This document shows positions 24,701-29,275 of a stretch of 64,000 nucleotides of DNA, in pieces. The stretch's first letter is position 1. Each line of letters opens with the position of its first letter. The notes under the pieces are model-generated. The model was given only the letters and a program-made list of their open reading frames with translations, did not search any database and was not told the DNA's origin. Made by a program: the position numbers and the translations under genes. The stretch is from Marthasterias glacialis (Eukaryota; Echinodermata; Asteroidea; Forcipulatida; Asteriidae): the NCBI GenBank assembly GCA_911728455.2, contig OU452239.1, forward strand, positions 6,824,884 through 6,888,883, given 5' to 3'.

Positions 24701-25002
24701 CAGTCGGAATGACTCTGGAGCGTCTTGGGTTCAGACGTCGATCTTGTCATGAGCCGAACCGAATGCAAATTTATGTTAATTATAAAAAATTCGCCTGTCT
24801 GAAACCGAAATCTAGAGTCGCTCCTAATCTATTTGGTTTGGCGCGACTCTGGAGTGCCAGTCTGAAACGGGTGAATAATTACCTGGATGATTTTCTGAGT
24901 TCGTTTGATACTGTCTTCCCATCCGCTGTTCATTCTGAGGTCGTTCAACTCTTCGCTCGTTAGGACATGGTCCGTAACGATCAGCTCACTGCTCTGCATA
25001 TT
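605..25002 (-). CDS. PHLDB1: PHLDB1/LL5-like cortical scaffold gene, 14 coding exons, 3' end beyond window
   Basis: Joining minus-strand exons 25002-24883, 24077-23954, 23016-22837, 18285-16562, 15590-15444, 13898-13761, 12418-12125, 11499-11389, 10605-10504, 8832-8583, 7893-7557, 7010-6920, 1755-1606 and 703-605 gives one open frame of about 1,289 codons. All introns are GT-AG and all phases match. Domain order is FHA (about residues 40-160 from the Met in the 25002 exon), disordered Ser/Pro-rich region, coiled coil with the family motif EDLEFQQLE, linker with SLPR and GDIE, second coiled coil, and [10 protein letters not shown] leading to a PH domain outside the window. This is the order of vertebrate PHLDB1 (LL5-alpha). 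Family knowledge: LL5 proteins bind phosphoinositides through the PH domain and recruit CLASP and other partners that anchor microtubules at the basal cortex. The FHA domain points to PHLDB1 rather than PHLDB2. The true N-terminus is unresolved. Confidence 0.93.
1061..1578 (+). mobile_element. TAACCAGTTG-TIR DNA element, copy 1
   Basis: It begins TAACTAGTTGGCGCC and ends GCAACTGGTTA, so the ends form inverted repeats. The interior shares long blocks with 5047-5689, 15674-16432 and 33122-33613 (CACACAAAGA, ATTCCAAGAAG-type words, CATTGT...CGGCTCAATGGAGG). It is a non-autonomous DNA transposon of about 520-640 bp with no transposase frame. Confidence 0.7.
1606..1755 (-). CDS. PHLDB1: PHLDB1 second coiled-coil exon b
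   Basis: 150 nt, 50 codons, phase 0. Acceptor TTTTGGTGTAG, donor GTCCAA|GTAAGA. The peptide [20 protein letters not shown], then [16 protein letters not shown], matches the EERRRREQVERRLQ and VKMREKQFSQ blocks just before the PH-domain linker of PHLDB1. The intron before it (5.2 kb) carries most of the minisatellite DNA on this side. Confidence 0.94.
1756..2400. other. Intron start, no gene seen
   Basis: First part of the 5.2-kb intron between the 7010 and 1755 exons. It holds ordinary AT-rich sequence before the 12-bp minisatellite. No repeats of the window's families were recognised. Confidence 0.5.
2415..2735. repeat. 12-bp minisatellite, GGCTCTGGCTTG
   Basis: About 27 units of GGCTCTGGCTTG with variants (GGCTCTTGCTTG, GGCTCTGGCTTA, GCCTCTGGCTTG). 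Because 12 is a multiple of three, several frames stay open, giving (EPKP)n on the minus strand and (SGLG)n or (LGLW)n on the plus strand. It lies in an intron, so the open frames are likely by-products. Confidence 0.9.
2935..3010 (-). repeat. Decayed tRNA-like SINE head
   Basis: The complement reads GGTCAAGTGGTTGGAGTACT and GTAGGTTCAAATCCCAAGCC, resembling an A and B box with the usual spacing. No conserved body follows. Confidence 0.4.
3600..3817. mobile_element. GGGGCTGTGTC MITE, copy 1, TTAA-flanked
   Basis: Terminal inverted repeats AAAGGGGCTGTGTCATCATG and its complement, CATGACGATACAGCCCCTTT. TTAA lies at both outer ends (3600-3603, 3814-3817). About 210 bp. The TTAA flanks suggest mobilisation by a piggyBac-type transposase, which is inference. 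Confidence 0.8.
3943..4350 (+). mobile_element. Second tRNA-like SINE family, copy 1
   Basis: Head CAGTGGTCTAGTGGTAAAAC, CTCTAGAATGGCA, B box GGTTCGAATCC at 3995-4005. The body CCTGTGGATGTGTTTTCC, GTACTGAGTATACAGTGC differs from the leucine-like family. A tail fragment (GTACTGAGTATGCAGTGC) also lies at about 3580-3600. Confidence 0.7.
5047..5689 (+). mobile_element. TAACCAGTTG-TIR DNA element, copy 2 (most complete)
   Basis: The ends are TAACCAGTTGGTGCC and AAGCAACTGGTTA. At 643 bp this is probably close to the full length of the family. No transposase-like frame was found in it. It sits in the intron between the 7010 and 1755 exons. Confidence 0.75.
5800..6830. repeat. Pyrimidine-rich minisatellite, CCCAGATCCATTTTCTA units
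   Basis: CAGATCCATTTT recurs about 13 times, spaced 40 to 93 bp, alternating in a higher-order pattern. Each unit carries CAGTGCTACATTTCTACT and CATCCCCAAC(A/C)TTCC. The + strand is almost entirely C, T and A. It starts about 90 bp from the 6920 donor, inside the intron. Confidence 0.9.
6920..7010 (-). CDS. PHLDB1: PHLDB1 second coiled-coil exon a
   Basis: 91 nt, entering phase 2 and leaving phase 0. Acceptor GATCCACAG, donor CAGCAG|GTACCC. The peptide [20 protein letters not shown] corresponds to KIEEMEKMLKEAHAEK of vertebrate PHLDB1. A pyrimidine-rich minisatellite begins about 120 bp downstream in the intron. Confidence 0.94.
7231..7490. repeat. Two MITE fragments side by side in an intron
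   Basis: Bases 7240-7300 (AACATGGTTTGAGGGTCAAC, AGCTCCCCGAGGTATTGGAA) match one arm of the hairpin at 52171-52332. Bases 7315-7490 match the right half of the element at 28940-29275. Both are truncated. They occupy the small intron between the 7893 and 7010 exons. Confidence 0.6.
7557..7893 (-). CDS. PHLDB1: PHLDB1 exon: helical block and Ser-rich linker
   Basis: 337 nt, entering phase 1 and leaving phase 2. Acceptor AAATCATCAG, donor CACTGG|GTAAGC. It starts with a helix ([20 protein letters not shown] then RAQWEE) matching VIEEQRRRLAELKQKAAAEA...QWDAL of vertebrate PHLDB1. A Ser/Pro/Thr-rich tail with [11 protein letters not shown] follows. Confidence 0.94.
8343..8514. mobile_element. CAGGCCTG MITE, copy
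   Basis: The ends CAGGCCCA and CAGGCCT bracket about 172 bp with the family words GTTGCCCCTGGTCA, TTGGTGCCCTTGAAAT and ACAATTTCCTCATAGAG. This family is the most abundant in the window, with about ten full or partial copies. Confidence 0.7.
8583..8832 (-). CDS. PHLDB1: PHLDB1 linker exon with SLPR and GDIE blocks
   Basis: 250 nt, entering phase 0 and leaving phase 1. Acceptor TTTCTTTCTGTAG, donor AGAGACAG|GTATAG. It encodes [20 protein letters not shown], a serine-rich stretch, and [19 protein letters not shown]. The last part aligns with SLPRNLAATLQDIETKRQ of vertebrate PHLDB1. The Ser/Pro clusters are likely phosphorylation sites. Confidence 0.94.
9255..9560 (+). mobile_element. SINE with leucine-tRNA-like head, copy 1
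   Basis: The head has an A-box-like TGCCGAGCGGTTAAG, ACTCAAGT (anticodon-loop-like, CAA), and the B box GGTTCGAATCC at 9329-9339. It continues without a tRNA end into a conserved body (CTTGTGTCCTTGAG, TGTCCTTCGGATGGGACAT, GTAGGTCCCGTGT, GGGGTTTACC). It is a SINE, not a functional tRNA gene. Confidence 0.8.
9975..10369. mobile_element. AAAGCCCCAGCTCAACA MITE, copy 1
   Basis: The left end AAAGCCCCAGCTCAACATTG is the inverted repeat of the right end AGTGTTGAGCTGGGGCTTT. It is 395 bp and AT-rich inside, with no coding capacity. Confidence 0.82.
10504..10605 (-). CDS. PHLDB1: PHLDB1 coiled-coil exon 5
   Basis: 102 nt, 34 codons, phase 0. Acceptor GTGTTTAG, donor GATTTG|GTAAGA. The peptide [16 protein letters not shown] corresponds to KEKLTVLERRYHSL of vertebrate PHLDB1. 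It then enters a less conserved linker ([15 protein letters not shown]). Confidence 0.92.
10677..10881. mobile_element. GGGGCTGTGTC MITE, copy 2, TTAA-flanked
   Basis: The left end is degraded (AGATGCCTTAACTGTGTCGT) and the right end intact (GACACAGCCCCTTTAA). TTAA lies on both sides. It shares the inner words GTTACTACG and GAGTTCATCTTTC with the other copies. Confidence 0.75.
11389..11499 (-). CDS. PHLDB1: PHLDB1 coiled-coil exon 4
   Basis: 111 nt, 37 codons, phase 0. Acceptor CATATGTAG, donor GCCAAG|GTATGG. The peptide [20 protein letters not shown]... with [18 protein letters not shown] fits the helical stretch after [10 protein letters not shown] in PHLDB proteins. A run of G bases (11335-11349) lies in the intron just past the donor. 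Confidence 0.9.
11950..12190 (-). repeat. Tandem duplication of an exon end and its splice donor
   Basis: A unit of about 140 bp is repeated. The words TTAAACC(C)ACAGACTTCCTT, CGTCTTAACT and AATTCTTGCTCCATA occur at about 11958-12048 and again at about 12092-12186. The right-hand copy is the last third of the 12418-12125 exon plus the start of its intron. The left-hand copy is a diverged duplicate. It still carries donor-like sequence, including GGTAAG|GTAAGA at 11983. The minus-strand frame stays open from the exon through 11984 (141 nt, 47 codons, phase 0), so the downstream donor would give an in-frame longer isoform. Confidence 0.8.
12125..12418 (-). CDS. PHLDB1: PHLDB1 coiled-coil exon 3 with EDLEFQQLE motif
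   Basis: 294 nt, 98 codons, phase 0, with acceptor CCATTTAG and donor AGAAAG|GTAAAA. It contains a Cys-Pro (EACPIED) matching the NCPE of vertebrate PHLDB1, then [20 protein letters not shown], the most conserved coiled-coil block of the family. The donor is only moderate. About 140 bp downstream a tandem duplicate of the exon end supplies a stronger one (11984), which would extend the exon in frame by 47 codons. Confidence 0.95.
12791..13280. mobile_element. DNA element with 8-bp target duplication and long TIRs
   Basis: The direct repeat CATGCCAT at 12791-12798 and 13273-13280 flanks about 474 bp. The ends are inverted repeats of about 57 bp (AGACTGGTTCCCGGTCCCTA on the left; TAGACTGGTTCCCAGTCCCTA as the complement of the right end). 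An 8-bp duplication is typical of hAT or P-type transposases. No transposase frame is present. Confidence 0.85.
13761..13898 (-). CDS. PHLDB1: PHLDB1 coiled-coil exon 2 with weak donor
   Basis: 138 nt, 46 codons, phase 0. The peptide [20 protein letters not shown] aligns with the EMERALLQGEREAE stretch of vertebrate PHLDB1 and is followed by a glutamine run and [22 protein letters not shown]. The 3' boundary rests on a weak donor (AGAGAGG|GTCGGT), chosen because it keeps frame with the next exon. An earlier, better-looking donor exists after LLEG (GGAAG|GTGAAC) and would skip 36 residues. That donor leaves phase 1, so it would break the frame. Confidence 0.82.
13970..14350. repeat. Degenerate minisatellite of about 115 bp
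   Basis: A word like GGGGGTGCACAGTCAGA recurs at about 13978, 14105, 14222 and 14327. Each is followed by ATCGG- or GTCGGG-type words and GATGACA/GATGTC words. Four diverged units just past the 13898 acceptor side. Confidence 0.5.
15444..15590 (-). CDS. PHLDB1: PHLDB1 coiled-coil exon 1
   Basis: 147 nt, 49 codons, phase 0 at both ends, with acceptor CTTACTTACAG and donor AGAGAG|GTTAGT. The peptide has a clear heptad pattern ([19 protein letters not shown], then [16 protein letters not shown]) and matches the start of the central coiled coil of PHLDB1. Confidence 0.92.
15674..16432 (+). mobile_element. TAACCAGTTG-TIR DNA element, copy 3, with nested insertion
   Basis: The ends are TAAGTAGTTGGT and GGCAACTGGTTA. 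It is about 120-130 bp longer than copy 2. The excess is a separate hairpin element inserted at 16079-16202 (listed separately). It lies in the intron directly downstream of the large PHLDB1 exon. Confidence 0.7.
16079..16202. mobile_element. GGGCCCAATTTCATG hairpin MITE nested in another element
   Basis: The left end is GGGCCCAATTTCATGGTTCT and the right end is CATGAAATTTGGCCCT, and the inside is also palindromic around GCAGAATTCTGCG. It interrupts copy 3 of the TAACCAGTTG element. A related left end lies at 37021-37170. Confidence 0.7.
16562..18285 (-). CDS. PHLDB1: PHLDB1 large exon: end of FHA, disordered region, ERQR motif
   Basis: 1,724 nt, 575 codons including the split first codon. 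Acceptor TTGTTGTTCAG at 18286, donor GACGAG|GTAAGT at 16561. It opens with [20 protein letters not shown], the last strand of the FHA domain. About 400 residues follow that are rich in Ser, Thr and Pro, with SPTRK and TSPRG-type sites likely to be phosphorylated. Then comes a helical stretch with [16 protein letters not shown], a signature of PHLDB proteins (LERQRLETILNLCAEY in vertebrates). The exon ends with a Pro-rich PPPPKPPR, a possible SH3 ligand. The longer open frame running past 18285 is intron: its apparent Met near 18394 lies upstream of the acceptor. Confidence 0.95.
18286..19095. other. Intron sequence, nothing recognised
   Basis: AT-rich intron next to the acceptor of the large exon. 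A local near-repeat (AATCTCAATTGTAGAAA at 18448 against ATATCAGTTGTAGAAACATC at 18318) suggests a small tandem duplication of about 130 bp beside the acceptor. No coding signal. Confidence 0.5.
19096..19560. repeat. Tandem duplication of about 235 bp
   Basis: AATGATGATAATAATTTTGT, CAGCACTCT.CAAACATT, ACTTCCATCAAATCTAAAAA and GGAAGTCTGACTAGATCCTG all occur twice, offset by about 235-240 bp. The copies differ by scattered changes. It is intronic. Confidence 0.85.
19688..20200. repeat. GCTTAAGCAG-type palindromic repeats, several copies
   Basis: CCAATTTCATAGACCTGCTTAAGC at the left, then repeated TTACCAGCC, CTGGTAAGCA, GCTTAACAATTTTCTGCTAAGC, and AAGCAGTTCTATGGAATTG at the right. At least two diverged hairpin elements are joined here. 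Relatives lie at 39903-40060 and 43660-44010. Confidence 0.6.
21077..21441. mobile_element. AAAGCCCCAGCTCAACA MITE, copy 2 (inverted)
   Basis: Same ends as 9975-10369. The inner words are in the opposite orientation: GCAAAGAATGGAAGCATTTA is on the right here and its complement is on the left in copy 1. Confidence 0.82.
21797..21932. mobile_element. Short MITE, ATCCTGTTGG TIR
   Basis: The left end AATCCTGTTGGTAAGTGATG and the right end CATCACTTGCCAACAGGATA are inverted repeats. Both continue into GACGT next to TTTTGGAG. About 136 bp. Confidence 0.75.
22210..22385. repeat. Palindromic repeat with TTCTTAAGAT words
   Basis: ATTAAGATCATTCTTAAGAT on the left and CATCTTAAGATGAATCTTA on the right are partly inverted around GATGTCACAATACAAATC. 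The right part ends GTGAAACAGAGCCC. It is probably a decayed MITE, seen once in the window. Confidence 0.4.
22447..22815 (+). mobile_element. SINE with leucine-tRNA-like head, copy 2, with LINE-like tail
   Basis: Head CATGGCCAAGCGGTCAAGCG, GGACTCAAGCTCTGGTGT, and a mutated B box (GGTTTCGAGTCCC). The same body as 9255-9560 runs to GAAGGGGTTTGTCGCGGTGT, then CACAGCACTTTGTAAACC and a final AAGCGCC...GTGCGCTATATAA hairpin tail. It lies just upstream of the FHA-core exon. Confidence 0.78.
22837..23016 (-). CDS. PHLDB1: PHLDB1 exon: FHA domain core
   Basis: 180 nt, entering and leaving in phase 1 (acceptor TTATCAG, donor ACACAAG|GTAAGA). Key pieces are [39 protein letters not shown]. They follow the FHA fold of PHLDB1 closely. 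The histidine of the usual E-H-C motif is glutamine here (E-Q-C), and the arginine that normally follows the first glycine of FHA domains is absent, as in vertebrate PHLDB1. Phosphothreonine binding is therefore doubtful. Confidence 0.95.
23017..23953. other. Intron between FHA exons, nothing recognised
   Basis: 937 bp with plus-strand short frames that lack splice or homology support. An A-rich tract (23822-23890) lies near the acceptor of the FHA-core exon side. Confidence 0.5.
23954..24077 (-). CDS. PHLDB1: PHLDB1 exon: start of FHA region
   Basis: Acceptor TTTCCACAG and donor CCAGAAG|GTTAGT. It encodes 41 codons plus one base. The peptide includes [21 protein letters not shown] and [11 protein letters not shown], which match the LDLIETGKGLKVQ, PHLVSLG and [12 protein letters not shown] blocks of vertebrate PHLDB1 almost residue for residue. 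This is the first beta-strand part of the FHA domain. Confidence 0.95.
24883..25002 (-). CDS. PHLDB1: PHLDB1 exon: N-terminal segment before FHA
   Basis: Forty codons, phase 0 at both ends, with acceptor TTGTGTGTAG and donor ATCCAG|GTAATT. The peptide begins Asn-Met ([13 protein letters not shown]) and ends [10 protein letters not shown]. The end aligns with the segment just before LIETGKGL of vertebrate PHLDB1. The ATG at 24999-24997 could be the start codon if the upstream exon is only 5' UTR. Otherwise translation enters from an upstream exon. Confidence 0.85.
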
Positions 25003-26274
25003 CTACACACAAAAAAAACAGAAGAGGTTCGATTTCAATTAAAATATCATAACAACCTTGTACATTAGGTAAAATTGTTACAACAGGGTAATTGTTTCTC
25101 AACATGGATGCAGTGGAGAAATTTCTCATACGGACTTTAACTCTAATTCCCCAGAGTGATTTACTAGGATCCGTCTTCACTTCCTCACAGAACCCAACAC
25201 CATCAACACCAAAACTGCCAGACTCTAATTATGGCGGTACATGTATGCCTGGTCCCATGTAAAGCATAAGACAGGAAATGCAATAAAGGGAATCACTTAT
25301 CTACCGTCATGCAAGCATTTTTTCCAATGATGTTTAATTTGCAAGTGACCTGAAACCACCCAAAAATGTTTCAAGATGTGAATGGACATGCAGGCTTATA
25401 CTGAAAATAATTTGAGCTGAATAGGATTATTAATTTTTTAATTAACTGTAAAACTTCATTCAAACATGGATGGAAAATGCAGGTAGATTTTTTCGTCCAA
25501 TTTTAACAAAATTGTGAGGGTGATTTAAACCCCCCCCCCAAAAAAAACACACCAAATGAACGAACTCAAACTATTTTCAGTATGAGCCTGCATGTCACCT
25601 CACACGTTGAACATTTTTTGGTGGTTTCCGGTACTTCAAAAAAAAGCTACAACCATTGGAAAAATTGCTAACATGACGGATGCAAAGTGCCCCGTTTACT
25701 GTGTTTCCTGTCAATAATCAGTTTACTGGTGCAGTCCTCAGTCCGTCAGAATCAACCAAAAAAGCAGAAGTGGATTTCGACGAGTCAAGGATTGTTACGG
25801 TTGTAACGGCCGAATAGGGTGATGGAATCAATTCCAAGGCCTATTACATCAGAATGAACAAGCTAAAAACAAAAATGCTCAACTTGACTGCTGGCTATGT
25901 ATCACTCATGAACAGGTGGAGTGTTCGGTGGACTTGAGCAAGTCTAGGGATGCTAGGTTTATTATCACAGCCCCACACCTTGTTACTTTAGGTACAATAT
26001 ATCAACAAGCAAAACCAATCCTTTTTTTATGGCTCCATACATGGGGCATAAAGTAAGGGCCCTGTTCTATGACAAAACAAACACTAATGCCAAGTTTATA
26101 TTGTCAATATTATTGTAAGATGATACAGGTGTGGACCTAGGGGCGGTACTAGTATACAACTACATGACTGGGTACAACCACAGAATCAAGGTCAATGTTG
26201 GACCAACAAGTTCAAAATACAAGGTGATTAGGTTCTGCACTCAGTGGTTTTAAACAAACGGTTGTGCGCCTGTA

Positions 26275-26640
26275 TAAATGTTAATTTTTGGGTGAACAAA
26301 GAGAAATTGACTGGAGCGGGATTTGAACCTGCGACCACCGGTTTAACGTACCGACGCTCTACAAACTGAGCTATCCAGCCCTAATGTCGGTGGTCTCCCT
26401 ATTTTGTCAATATCTTTGTTCGGGTGGGGGGTGTTGGGTGACAGTCAGAAGCCATTCAACCGGTTACTGCCGTGTATGTAGCCAGGGATCACACCCCATA
26501 ATATACGATACAACCATAGAGCTAGCTCTACGGATATAACCTGGGAAGCGGCAGTACGGGGATCTACCTTAAGGGTGATGTGACTTTTTATTTTAAATAT
26601 CAAGCAATAAACCACAAGGGCAACTGACTGGGTATAAATG
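26275..26640 (-). mobile_element. Third tRNA-like SINE family, minus-strand copy
   Basis: Contains GGAGCGGGATTTGAACCTGC, CGACGCTCTAC, TGAGCTATCCAGCCC, the complement of the head at 61695. The tail words CAAGCAATAAACCACAAGGG and AACTGACTGGGT recur near 26600 and, as a fragment, at about 39255. Confidence 0.68.
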
Positions 26641-27542
26641 TTACATAAAAATGCAGAACAACAACAAATTGAAAACAAAAGAGGAACTAATTTGTAAATG
26701 TAAGTGGAATTAGAAAAACTTGGCATCCGTGAGAAAGCAATGCAGACACTAAGGGGTGTGGTAACAGTAACACCCTCTTGGGCCAAGACAAACATGGCAT
26801 GTGTCACCCACACGTATCAGTCTTGACCATCACTTTGACACCTCAGAGGATTTGACCAGTCACTCACCATCCACAAAGTAAAAGGGGCACAGTTTGTTAG
26901 ATTAACAATGGAGATATTGTCAGAAATCATGGACTCCTTATGGCTAAAACAAAATATGGCATGTGCCACCTACTTCAGTCATTGTTCACGTTGACAGTTT
27001 GAAGGATTTCAACATTCATTCACAAATTCATTTTGAACACAAAGAACAACAGTTTTAAGTATTGACAATGGAGGTGAGTATTTTCTTCTTTTTTTTTTTA
27101 TATAAGGAGCAAATGTGAACAATAGCCCACCAGACATTAACAAAGTCAATGAACTGAATGAAAAAGAAATCAGACTGAAAGCTCTTACAAGAAAAGCTCT
27201 GATGGGCCAATCAAATGGTTCACTGCGACTCAGAGTTGCCTGACAAAAAGAATAGCAAAAAAGACGAAATGGGCAAGGAATAAGAAATGCCAAAGGAATG
27301 ACAAAACAGCATCAAGCTCTTTAAACAAGAAAAACATCAGAATACACAAACAAATACAAGGTAAATGTATTATAAAAGTATTATTAGACAGCATGCACTC
27401 GTTCTCCATCAATATAATGTACAAATGAGTAATACACTGTGCAAGTCACACACGTTTATAAACACTTTTGATAACCTTGGGTTCCCACACATTGCTTGAA
27501 CCAGAGTTGTCCTTGCTCTATGCTTTAACGTGTGAAGGAAAT

Positions 27543-27627
27543 AAAATTGCGAACTCTAACACAGTCAAACAAAATTGCGAACTCTAACACAGTCAAAGAA
27601 AATTGCGAACTCTAACACAGTCTAACG
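27543..27627. repeat. 28-bp minisatellite, three units
   Basis: AAATTGCGAACTCTAACACA with GTCAAA(C/G)A is repeated three times head to tail with almost no divergence. Confidence 0.85.
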
Positions 27628-27699
27628 CTCCTCCATGGTAGGAATAAATGCATGACTTGCACAGTCTGTACAAGAACGACATGTCACCTACATGTAATG

Positions 27700-27874
27700 C
27701 AGGCCTGAATGCTTCCTTCTTGAAAGGGCAGGGGCACCAAGCAATTTTCCTTCATGATAAAGGGCACCTCTATGAGGAAATTGTAAATTTGTACTGGAAC
27801 ATTTCAAGGGCACCAAGGCAATGACGACGGCACTGGGCATCGGGGGCAATTGCCTCCATGAAGTATCAGGCCTG
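27700..27874. mobile_element. CAGGCCTG MITE, complete copy
   Basis: The perfect ends CAGGCCTG and CAGGCCTG (a self-complementary word) are 175 bp apart. The interior is in reverse orientation to 8343-8514 (CCTCTATGAGGAAATTGTAA, TTCAAGGGCACCAAGGCAAT). Flanks TAATG and TATTG may be a decayed target duplication. Confidence 0.78.
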
Positions 27875-28834
27875 TATTGTCAATGATCAACACTTACACA
27901 CTTTGGACAATTTGACTACTAACTCACTACATGTATTGATCCCTTGCACAATGCGGAATGCACCTCCGCACACTGCGCGTCTACCATTTGTACCATTTCG
28001 GGAGACAACTCCTTTGTGTTCATTTTGACTTCCAAAATGGCGGACAGGATTGGGGTATCACGTGACAAAAAGAATAGCAAGAAGACGAAATGGGCAAGGA
28101 ATAAGAAATGCCAAAGGAATGACAAAACAGCATAAAGCTCATTAAACAAGAAAAACATCAGAATACACAAACAAATACAAAGTAAATGTATTATAAAAGT
28201 ATTATTAGACAGCATGGACTTGTTCTCCATCAATATAATGTACAAATGAGTAATACACTGTGCAAGATATTGCGCGTCCTGAAATCGGTCAATAAGCTTT
28301 TGCATTATTTTACAGAGACTTATTCACCGTTGAGGTCTGGTCAGAATGTGGCTCAGTCATCAATCTCCCTCTTCTAAATAATATTCAGTGAACGATTTTG
28401 GCTGTAGCAAAATTTGTCATACTGAGCACGTTTTGTGCACAATGAATGGTACTATCGCATAGCAAATGATGTTTTTTGAGTAACATCTGATAGGCTTACA
28501 TGGTACAGGGTTTTCCCCAGTTTTTTTTTTCAAAACTGGGGGGGGGGGGGGAGGGGGCATTGTGGACCCAAATTTTGAAAGTGTGGTCGAAGCACGCTGA
28601 ATTGAAACCAGGTCCCCGGTACGTCTTATTTAATGTTAATGTTTGGTTTGAAAAGATCTACTGTACAATCTGGAACACTTAAATTGGTTTTATGTTATGA
28701 TTTTTTGTGAATTTGATCTAAAAAAAATAAAATAAAATAAATCAATAAATAAAAAATGTATATCACCTGTAATTCTCCCGCATTGACTCAATATGCTAGT
28801 TTGTGCATGGGGAGAACCTTGCTACATGTATACA

Positions 28835-28935
28835 AGCAGGCCCTGAACCTCACTCTTGGAGGGACCTGGCAATTTTCCTCTGGTAAGGAGCGCTTCTAAT
28901 AAGGCCTATGTCAATTTGTATCTTGGAACTTTGCA
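28835..28935. repeat. CAGGCC MITE fragment
   Basis: GCAGGCCCTGAACCTCACTC, GGCAATTTTCCTCTGGTAAG, and GTCAATTTGTATCTTGGAAC correspond to the left half of the 27700 copy. The fragment abuts the ATAGACCATGT element. Confidence 0.5.
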
Positions 28936-28939
28936 AGCA

Positions 28940-29275
28940 ATAGACCATGTGACCCTTGTTTACAAAAGAGTGACCTTGTACATTCCAGGGCAATTACTGG
29001 CAGGCAAGATACTGCATGGGACATATGAGAAATTTTACATTTTGTATCATAATTTCCACATAAATTCAATGGCTATTAAAATGAGAGCTGAACTAGTTGT
29101 GAGATGTGCCCCTTTCCTTCATATCCAAAGTTGATGACAATCGGACAGTGCAATCTCCATAAAATGAAAGATTTAAAGTATTTTCCCATTGAGCCGTGTA
29201 CAAATCCTGCCTGCAGGAAGTCCAGGTTCTGTGGCTCTTTTGTAAACATGTGATGTCACAGGTAACATGGTCTAT
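28940..29275. mobile_element. ATAGACCATGT MITE
   Basis: The left end ATAGACCATGTGACC is followed by TTGTTTACAAAAGAG. The right end carries the inverted words CTCTTTTGTAAACA and ACATGGTCTAT. About 336 bp. A partial copy of its right half lies at 7315-7490 (shared words TGCCTGCAGGAAGTC and ACAGGT.ACATG). Confidence 0.75.

Larger units (their letters stand above)
27240..28266. repeat. Direct repeat of about 205 bp, 822 bp apart
   Basis: 27240-27446 and 28062-28266 are nearly identical (TGACAAAAAGAATAGCAA, GACGAAATGGGCAAGGAATA, TCAATATAATGTACAAATGA). The stretch between them holds a CAGGCCTG MITE and a 28-bp minisatellite. It could be a recent segmental duplication or two copies of one mobile element. 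Confidence 0.8.
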
